Origin: a virus
Virus record (IMG/VR): IMGVR_UViG_3300010885_020441
Coordinates: 1-44,054 of that record
DNA: 44,054 nucleotides
Reading direction: 5' to 3' (one strand)
Positions within the stretch are counted from its first letter, which is position 1. Each line of letters starts with the position of its first letter. The notes below the pieces were generated by a model. That model ran no database searches. It worked only from the letters and a program-made list of their open reading frames with translations, and was not told the origin of the DNA. Made by a program: the position numbers and the translations under genes. This document shows, piece by piece, positions 39,880-44,054 of the stretch.

Positions 39880-39912
39880 ATTTTTTTATAAAGAATGTTG
39901 CAAGAGTGCAGA

Positions 39913-41313
39913 TTAATTATCTGCACCCTTGTCAACGTTAGGAGTATTGATTGCAACTTCATACTCTTCTGCGATGTTGGTGCTGTAAGCCTCCAACAAC
40001 AACTTAACGCTTGAACGCTCTTCTTCGTTGAAGTGATTAACAAAGCAACGAACAGCGAAGTCGAAGTTGTAAGTGATTACGTGATACTGAAAGCCCTTAA
40101 GAAGTCTGAGACTGATTGGTGTCTCATACTCTCCACGAACAGACTCTGCACGCATTTGCGTTGCAAGTTCCAGTAACGACTTTGACTTAATGATTTTCTT
40201 TTCAATAGTCGAGTCGTATTCGTAAACTAATTGAGTTGTGAATCTATCTGCAAACGCCTCATTTAATTTACGAGTTCCACGATAACCTGCGTTGTATGCA
40301 CCGATAATAAGAAGTTCATCATGACCTTGAATAACTTCATTGTCGTTGCCACGCAAAGTAATCTGTCGCAACTTATCAAGTGCATTGTGCATGTCAGCAG
40401 AGCAACCTTCTTTAATGAATGAAAGTTCATCAAGAAGAACAACACCACCGTATTTAAACGCGAGTGCTAACTCACCGTAAACAAACTTAAGTGTGCCGTC
40501 TGCTTGCGGTTCGAGTTGTCCTTTGTAATCGGAAGGTTCACTTGCAAGGTTCATTCCGATTGCATAGAACGGTAATCCTTTTGCAGAAGCGAATGCTTTT
40601 GCAGAAGTTGTTTTACCAGTTCCAGCGTGACCTTCTAACAATACGTTTTCTTTATTTATTAACGCACGTTCGAAGATGTCAAACTCTTTGATACCGTCGA
40701 AGTTACGTTGAATGTAATTCGCAACTTCAGGGTCACTTGGTGAAGGCACATACTTGTTTTTAATTTCAAGTGGAATGTCCTCACGAACAACAACAGTTGC
40801 AACAGGAGCAACAGGAGCAGTTCTGATTGGTGCAGAAGCGATGTTGATTTGCTTGTAATTAACAGTTGCAGTTTTATCTGCACGACCGTCACTACGAAAC
40901 TTCACAAGCGAATTGATGTCAGTTGCTAAGCAAGTATCAACGTCTGCAACAACGTCACTTAGTAATTGACCAGTAAGTGTTTTATCGCGTAGTGCGAATT
41001 GTTTTGTTAACTTCTGAATCATGTTGAATGCAGAGTTATCAGTAAACACGTCCTTGATGTCAGTTGCTGTAAGTGGTGAAGATAGAACAGAACCAACAAT
41101 TAATTCATTACCAAACTTATTAGTAGTGAATGAATCGTAAGTTGAATCAGTCCATGCGTTTGATACACCACGACCGCCGTTAGTAACACGTGACCAAACT
41201 TTTACACCGCGTTCGATGTCTGCAACAACTAGTTGTTGTCGAAGATAACCGAGTTCAGTTGTTTGCGATGTAACTAATACTGCGTAACCAGTTGTGATTG
41301 ATGTTGTATTCAT
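39913..41313 (-). CDS. MoxR/CobS-like AAA+ ATPase
   Basis: 466 residues. A 190-residue N-terminal region with no known motif precedes the AAA+ module: Walker A GHAGTGKTT (228-236), the MoxR-type NLASEPSDYKGQ pre-sensor insert, Walker B VVLLDELSF (291-299), sensor I GAYNAGY (N341) and arginine finger in FADRF (R357). This is the CobS/MoxR family. Together with the following CobT-like gene it should form a hexameric ATPase-adaptor machine; similar CobS-like genes occur in other phages. A weak hairpin overlaps its stop (39907-39925). Confidence 0.85.
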   Translation of the reverse strand: MNTTSITTGYAVLVTSQTTELGYLRQQLVVADIERGVKVWSRVTNGGRGVSNAWTDSTYDSFTTNKFGNELIVGSVLSSPLTATDIKDVFTDNSAFNMIQKLTKQFALRDKTLTGQLLSDVVADVDTCLATDINSLVKFRSDGRADKTATVNYKQINIASAPIRTAPVAPVATVVVREDIPLEIKNKYVPSPSDPEVANYIQRNFDGIKEFDIFERALINKENVLLEGHAGTGKTTSAKAFASAKGLPFYAIGMNLASEPSDYKGQLEPQADGTLKFVYGELALAFKYGGVVLLDELSFIKEGCSADMHNALDKLRQITLRGNDNEVIQGHDELLIIGAYNAGYRGTRKLNEAFADRFTTQLVYEYDSTIEKKIIKSKSLLELATQMRAESVRGEYETPISLRLLKGFQYHVITYNFDFAVRCFVNHFNEEERSSVKLLLEAYSTNIAEEYEVAINTPNVDKGADN

Positions 41314-41316
41314 TTA

Positions 41317-41490
41317 TTAGTTTGCCTCTCTGTAGTTTTTGATTGCGATGTGTAGTTCAGTTACTGCCTCTTCTAAAAGAAGATTGTTTAAACGTATTTT
41401 GCGAATTGAATTGCGTTTTGTATAACTGCGTTCGATTAGTTCGTCAGCAGTTAGGTATTTATCTTTTGTATCTTTGTATGTCTTAGCCAT
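41317..41490 (-). CDS. hypothetical 57-residue basic protein
   Basis: MAKTYKDTKDKYLTADELIE then a basic helix (RSYTKRNSIRKIRLNNLLLEEAVTEL) and HIAIKNYREAN. AAAGGGAAG stands 4 nt before the ATG. It is the first gene of the minus-strand operon, 3 bp ahead of the MoxR-like ATG. Charge and helix content suggest nucleic-acid binding or a small regulator. Its 3' end supplies the CTACAGAGAGGCA ribosome-binding segment for the ATPase. Confidence 0.65.
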   Translation of the reverse strand: MAKTYKDTKDKYLTADELIERSYTKRNSIRKIRLNNLLLEEAVTELHIAIKNYREAN

Positions 41491-41506
41491 GACTTCCCTT
41501 TCATAG

Positions 41507-41572
41507 TGTGTAGTTCGATTAACTACACAAGGCGTATGACTAACAACGTGAAGTAGTTAGTCACACACCTTG
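41507..41572 (-). promoter_or_regulatory. overlapping leader hairpins before the minus-strand operon
   Basis: Hairpin 1: TGTGTAGTT (41507-41515) with AACTACACA (41521-41529). Hairpin 2: TGACTAAC (41537-41544) with GTTAGTCA (41556-41563), with an outer ACAAGG (41527-41532) / CCTTG (41568-41572) stem that competes with hairpin 1 for bases 41527-41529. They lie 17 bp or more upstream of the first ATG, so they would be in the 5' leader. Could be an attenuator or operator pair. Confidence 0.45.
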
Positions 41573-41587
41573 CGTATTTAATTTTGG

Positions 41588-41615
41588 AATGTAAGTAGAA
41601 TAAATAAGATTGCAA
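41588..41615 (-). promoter_or_regulatory. candidate promoter of the minus-strand operon
   Basis: Minus strand TTGCAA (41610-41615), 16-nt spacer, TACATT (41588-41593), giving a start near 41581 and a leader of about 90 nt containing the two hairpins. A second weaker candidate is TTGACT (41669-41674) with TAACTA 18 nt on. Confidence 0.35.
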
Positions 41616-41837
41616 GTAACCGTTTGAGTTTGTCGCACTTGGCGTAGTTACTAATTATTTATTGTGCAAGTCAATGCACCTTGAAGTCGTTAGCAAGATT
41701 AATACTTGATGTGAGTGCATACTTATAAGAATTATTTATTGAATCTAAAGAAGTTCGTTTGATTATGTAATCACGTAACTTGATTGATTGATTGTAATAA
41801 AAATAAATAATTACTTTCACTCTGTTTACCACGACTA

Positions 41838-41960
41838 AGACCCTCGGGCTAACGACCTGACGTAATTATTGCATGAGGGGTAGCCCACTTGCAACTCGGG
41901 GTAAAAGCGGTGTGTTTTGAGCGTAAACGCCAGCCCTCCCCATAGGTATTACTCCCCCAT
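41838..41960. ncRNA. GC-rich structured segment, possible pseudoknot RNA
   Basis: CCCTC (41841-41845) can pair with GAGGG (41875-41879), and the adjacent GGGCTA (41846-41851) with TAGCCC (41881-41886). The two stems cross, giving an H-type pseudoknot order. Then GCG-TAAA-CGC (41921-41930) forms a small hairpin. The segment stands out in base composition from the AT-rich surroundings. Strand and identity unknown; no match to tRNA, tmRNA or RNase P motifs seen. Confidence 0.35.
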
Positions 41961-42049
41961 GGCGAATAAATTGTAAAAAATTAACGGGGCAACCAGATTG
42001 TTATTAATCGTATTAATTGTTAAAGAAGAATAGATAAATAAAGTAAACA

Positions 42050-42119
42050 AGTATTACTCCTGCTTGACGATTATTTTGTAAAGAATGTAAGTAGTTATTA
42101 ATACACGTCAAGTAATACT
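42050..42119. repeat. long imperfect inverted repeat
   Basis: AGTATTACT-(5-nt bulge)-TTGACG (42050-42069) against CGTCAA-GTAATACT (42106-42119): about 15 paired bases around a 36-nt AT-rich loop. GTATTACTCC of the left arm also occurs at 41946-41955. Confidence 0.5.
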
Positions 42120-42204
42120 GCTACACACTCGGTTGCTCGGCAGGGACTATTTTGTGCGTCAATTTTAAAATTATTCGGGGTTACTAAAGAAGGTTGTTAT
42201 TACT

Positions 42205-42300
42205 TCTTATAGATAAGAGATAGATAGATACTTGTCAGGCATAGATGATAGATAACTAATAGCACGTATCTATTGAATCAATTAATACGTAATAGATAGT
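42205..42300. repeat. GATAGATA-type repeats with inverted copy
   Basis: Several AGATAGATA-like units (about 42210-42230, 42241-42253, 42291-42299), with an 8-bp inverted pair TATCTATT (42267-42274) / AATAGATA (42291-42298). Such AT-rich iterated units are common at replication origins, but no known initiator box is identified. Confidence 0.4.
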
Positions 42301-42343
42301 GATTAGTAATGCGTTGAAGTAGTTAGTTGATTGCATGATTAAG

Positions 42344-42356
42344 TATCTGATAACAG
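42344..42356. repeat. third copy of TATCTGATAACAG
   Basis: Exact 13-mer match to 25158-25170 and 25830-25842, intergenic here. The palindromic core is shorter at this site (TATCTGATA). Confidence 0.4.
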
Positions 42357-42608
42357 CGTTCTAAAGTGAGTGTTTGGCTGGTGTTATTCGCACAGCCAAT
42401 TAGTTATAAAACACAGTAGCCAATGCAACTATCAAACGCACTATCAATAGTTAATTTATTTAATTAATTACACGTAGATAGAACACGTAATACAAGTGTA
42501 AGAAACAAGTTATTTAAATTGTAAAAGAAGTATGAACGTGACCCCCCACCCTTAAAAAGTGGCTTGTTTTTGGACCCCCAGATGAGAACCACGGTTGGAC
42601 CCTGGGAG

Positions 42609-42642
42609 TTGAGGCAGTAGCCAAAATGGTTATAATTCGGGG
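42609..42642 (+). promoter_or_regulatory. strong promoter for a leaderless transcript
   Basis: -35 TTGAGG (42609-42614), 16-nt spacer, perfect -10 TATAAT (42631-42636). The predicted +1, seven bases after the -10, is the A of ATG 42643, so the mRNA would have no leader. Leaderless genes are frequent in actinobacteria. Confidence 0.75.
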
Positions 42643-42846
42643 ATGTCAAAAGTGTCAAAGATTAAAGGTAAAAAAACTGCGGTAACTCGTGGTAAGTCTA
42701 CGGGGACATCAATGGGTGGTATGGAATACACCAAAGGTGCAAAAGCCAGACATGCTAAAAAGTTACGTAGCGAAGAGGCTTACTGGGCTTCCCTAGCAGG
42801 ACCAGTCACGGTGCGAAAAATGGGCGAGACGAAAGAAGGCATTTGA
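42643..42846 (+). CDS. small highly basic protein
   Basis: 67 residues: MSKVSKIKGKKTAVTRGKST, GGMEYTKGAKARHAKKLRSEEAYWASLAGPV. Lys/Arg-rich, likely nucleic-acid-binding; not recognised. No ribosome binding site, in agreement with the leaderless promoter. First gene of the rightward operon at the end of the window. Confidence 0.7.
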   Translation: MSKVSKIKGKKTAVTRGKSTGTSMGGMEYTKGAKARHAKKLRSEEAYWASLAGPVTVRKMGETKEGI

Positions 42847-42852
42847 CTAGAG

Positions 42853-42881
42853 TTTACAAAACGTCTCCAAGGCAGTAGCCT
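42853..42881 (+). promoter_or_regulatory. second leaderless promoter
   Basis: -35 TTTACA (42853-42858), 17-nt spacer, -10 TAGCCT (42876-42881, TAnnnT type). The seventh base after it is A of ATG 42888. It shares GGCAGTAGCC (42871-42880) with 42613-42622 in the first promoter. Confidence 0.55.
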
Positions 42882-42887
42882 ATGGGG

Positions 42888-43031
42888 ATGGAACTATTAG
42901 GACTTCGTATCACCAAGGCTCCCAAGCCTGAGCCAGAGACACTCTCTGTGGCTTGCTATGGCTGTGCTCGCACCTTTGTGCTTGCAGCCTCTGAGGTTCG
43001 TGTCTATAACTACTGCAACAGTTGCAAGTAG
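42888..43031 (+). CDS. 47-residue zinc-binding protein
   Basis: MELLGLRITKAPKPEPETLS then VACYGCARTFVLAASEVRVYNYCNSCK: CxxC (23-26) and CxxC at the C-terminus make a zinc ribbon. ATG 42888 chosen by the promoter geometry; an ATG at 42882 is in the same frame. Function unknown. Confidence 0.65.
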   Translation: MELLGLRITKAPKPEPETLSVACYGCARTFVLAASEVRVYNYCNSCK

Positions 43032-43055
43032 CCCTGCTCAGTAAAGGTAATCACT

Positions 43056-43184
43056 ATGGCAATCATGCCTCTTAACATTGGAACAGAACAACCAGCATGT
43101 GGATGTGGTGGATGCTCCTGCGGAGCGACCGAGGTAGAGCAACCTACTAAAGAAGACACCTACCAAGTAATCACCGAACTCTAG
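43056..43184 (+). CDS. 42-residue Cys-rich protein
   Basis: MAIMPLNIGTEQPACGCGGC then SCGATEVEQPTKEDTYQVITEL. Four cysteines in eight residues (CGCGGCSC) suggest metal binding. AAAGG lies 10 nt before the ATG. Not recognised. Confidence 0.55.
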   Translation: MAIMPLNIGTEQPACGCGGCSCGATEVEQPTKEDTYQVITEL

Positions 43185-43196
43185 GTATCCCTGCTC

Positions 43197-43382
43197 ATGG
43201 AGCATTGGCGTACTTCACTGAGTAACCATTGGAGCGGTAACGCTTGGTGTATTACCTGTAAAGATAACGTTGAATTCATTGGTTCGTTGAAAACTACCGA
43301 ATCAGGTCGCCAACTAGCCCAAGGAACCTGCCCGTCTTGCGGGACACCTGTCAATCGAATCTTAAGTAAAGCACCACAATAG
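43197..43382 (+). CDS. zinc-ribbon protein (DUF5679-like)
   Basis: 61 residues: GNAWCITCKDNVEFIGSLKTTESGRQLAQGTCPSCGTPVNRI, with CxxC pairs at 18-21 and 45-48 and the K-x-x-V/T-x-SGR-x-x-x-x-G-T-C-P pattern of small DUF5679-like zinc ribbons seen in phages. Function unknown. No good ribosome binding site; CCCTGCTCA before it also occurs upstream of the previous gene. Confidence 0.65.
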   Translation: MEHWRTSLSNHWSGNAWCITCKDNVEFIGSLKTTESGRQLAQGTCPSCGTPVNRILSKAPQ

Positions 43383-43407
43383 CCCTCGGGCGGTGCACAA
43401 TAGTCCT

Positions 43408-43821
43408 ATGGAAGATTGCAAAGACCCATCCTGTTCGTCGGCAGGACGTAGCCACGAGCACATACAACTCGATGAGCACTCTATTAACATGTATAAGGCT
43501 ATTAGTAACGCAGCCAAGATGCATGCAGCAGGTGCTGAGATTGAACGCACTCGTGCAGTAGATACACATTCTCACGCCGATTTACTTGACCACATGAAAT
43601 CTCATAACGGTCACGGCATTGATTATGCTGAATGGCGTTCAGGTCATGATGGTTATGATGACCATATCCCAGGAGTTCGTCCTAAAGACCCTGATGGAGG
43701 AGATGGAGATATGGATAAAATGTCTCACCGCGAATTAATCGCAGCCCATCACCACGACCATAACAAGTATGCAGCAGACTATCCTCATACGAATCTAGAC
43801 GGGGAGCACTTCCATCACTAA
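43408..43821 (+). CDS. His/Asp-rich putative metal-binding protein
   Basis: 137 residues from ATG 43408 (a GTG at 43393 would add five). CKDPSC near the start; helical AISNAAKMHAAGAEIERTRAV; then His/Asp-rich THSHADLLDHMKSHNGHGIDY, GYDDHIPGV and a tail HRELIAAHHHDHNKYAADYP..HFHH. More than 20 histidines, so divalent metal binding is very likely. Function unknown. Confidence 0.65.
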   Translation: MEDCKDPSCSSAGRSHEHIQLDEHSINMYKAISNAAKMHAAGAEIERTRAVDTHSHADLLDHMKSHNGHGIDYAEWRSGHDGYDDHIPGVRPKDPDGGDGDMDKMSHRELIAAHHHDHNKYAADYPHTNLDGEHFHH

Positions 43822-43909
43822 ATGTATTAAATGCGACCACGAGTTATATGATTCATCTTGTTGCTTTGAAGATAACTGTAAGTGTGTATGCGACAGGAGT
43901 GAACCATAA
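43814..43909 (+). CDS. Cys-rich microprotein frame without a canonical start
   Basis: From ATC 43814 or thereabouts, the frame reads ITKCIKCDHELYDSSCCFED then NCKCVCDRSEP with seven cysteines, ending on a TAATG junction with the next gene. It fits the style of neighbouring small zinc proteins, but between the frame's last stop (43796) and the first Cys there is no ATG, GTG or TTG. Either a rare ATC start is used, a base is in error, or the frame is not translated. Confidence 0.35.
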   Translation: MTKCIKCDHELYDSSCCFEDNCKCVCDRSEP

Positions 43910-44054
43910 TGGGTGATATGTCTATCAATTTAAACCCGCAACAATTTAACCTAGGCGATGGTGCACCTAACCATATTGAGCCAGGCGCGGCGGTTCTTCC
44001 TAAATTTGAAAAAAGAGACCGTGCTCTTAAGGACCACATCTTTCATAGTCACAT
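43909..44054 (+). CDS. hypothetical protein, cut by window end
   Basis: 48 residues visible: MGDMSINLNPQQFNLGDGAP, HIEPGAAVLPKFEKRDRALKDH. AGGAG at 43896-43900 is well placed. Runs off the right edge, so the length and family cannot be judged. Confidence 0.6.
   Translation, partial: MGDMSINLNPQQFNLGDGAPNHIEPGAAVLPKFEKRDRALKDHIFHSH

Larger units (their letters stand above)
41616..42608. other. about 1-kb AT-rich gene-free control region
   Basis: No credible gene on either strand. Contents: AT-rich spacer (41616-41830), a GC-rich structured segment (41838-41960), a long imperfect hairpin (42050-42119), GATAGATA-type repeats with an inverted repeat (42205-42300), a copy of TATCTGATAACAG (42344-42356), more AT-rich DNA, then the leaderless promoter. 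It separates divergent operons and is a candidate for early promoters, repressor sites and a replication origin. Confidence 0.6.

Noticed and set aside
42464-42658. 64-residue minus-strand frame in the control region
   Set aside because: It overlaps the strong leaderless promoter and first codons of the 42643 gene, has low-complexity composition and no convincing ribosome binding site.
1-44054. CRISPR array near the Cas4-type nuclease or elsewhere
   Set aside because: No regularly spaced repeats were found; the nuclease fits a phage recombination role.
1-44054. tRNA or tmRNA genes, especially in 41.5-42.6 kb
   Set aside because: No T-arm GTTCRANNC with a matching acceptor stem was found. 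The AGTTCGATT at 41513-41520 is part of a simple hairpin with no acceptor or anticodon arm.

Overview
The window looks like the non-structural half of a temperate, AT-rich tailed-phage genome from an actinobacterial host. The phage evidence is tightly packed genes with 1-4 bp stop/start overlaps, a complete phage-type replication and recombination set, a tyrosine integrase with an excisionase-like gene, a membrane-anchored lysozyme-fold protein, and many very small zinc-ribbon or Cys-rich proteins. The host evidence is a WhiB-like protein (a family confined to Actinomycetota and their phages), TAnnnT-type -10 elements placed so that the start codon is the predicted +1 (leaderless transcripts), and phage families known from actinophages. 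The AT-rich composition would suit a freshwater actinobacterium, but that is inference. No capsid, portal, terminase or tail gene is visible, so the virion genes lie outside the window.

Layout. (1) 1-15.2 kb, plus strand: replication and recombination operon. It runs initiator-like wHTH protein, DnaC-like loader, SWIM protein, DnaB-like helicase, primase, SNF2 helicase, MerR-like regulator, probable ssDNA-binding protein, family A DNA polymerase, RecA, PD-(D/E)XK resolvase, WhiB, Cas4-type nuclease and RuvC-like resolvase. (2) 15.3-25.8 kb, plus strand: SpoVS-like protein, metallophosphoesterase, many small anonymous genes, then a nucleotidyltransferase-fold protein, a degenerate HAD-like protein and a TGT/DpdA-like protein, which may be a base-modification locus. 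One small gene at 17.8 kb lies on the minus strand. (3) 26-28 kb, plus strand: a class II (B12-dependent) ribonucleotide reductase, ending head-to-tail against the minus-strand operon at 28013/28014.

(4) 41.5-28.0 kb, minus strand: a long operon that starts with a MoxR/CobS-like AAA+ ATPase and a CobT-like metallopeptidase-VWA protein. About 25 small genes follow, then excisionase, integrase, anchored lysozyme-fold protein and two small genes with terminators. A directional 11-12-mer (TTTTTGTTGCGG on the plus strand) recurs mainly in front of these genes. (5) 41.5-42.6 kb: about 1.15 kb without genes, containing hairpins, a possible pseudoknot and AT-rich repeats. It separates two divergent operons and is a candidate control region and/or origin. 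(6) 42.6 kb to the end, plus strand: a second set of tiny metal-binding genes driven by leaderless promoters.

The replication genes form a nearly self-sufficient replisome (loader, helicase, primase, polymerase, SSB candidate, RecA, nucleases). The RNR supplies dNTPs, and WhiB, MerR-like and double-HTH proteins are candidate regulators. Integrase and excisionase indicate a lysogenic option. All functions are read from motifs by eye; no database search was run.
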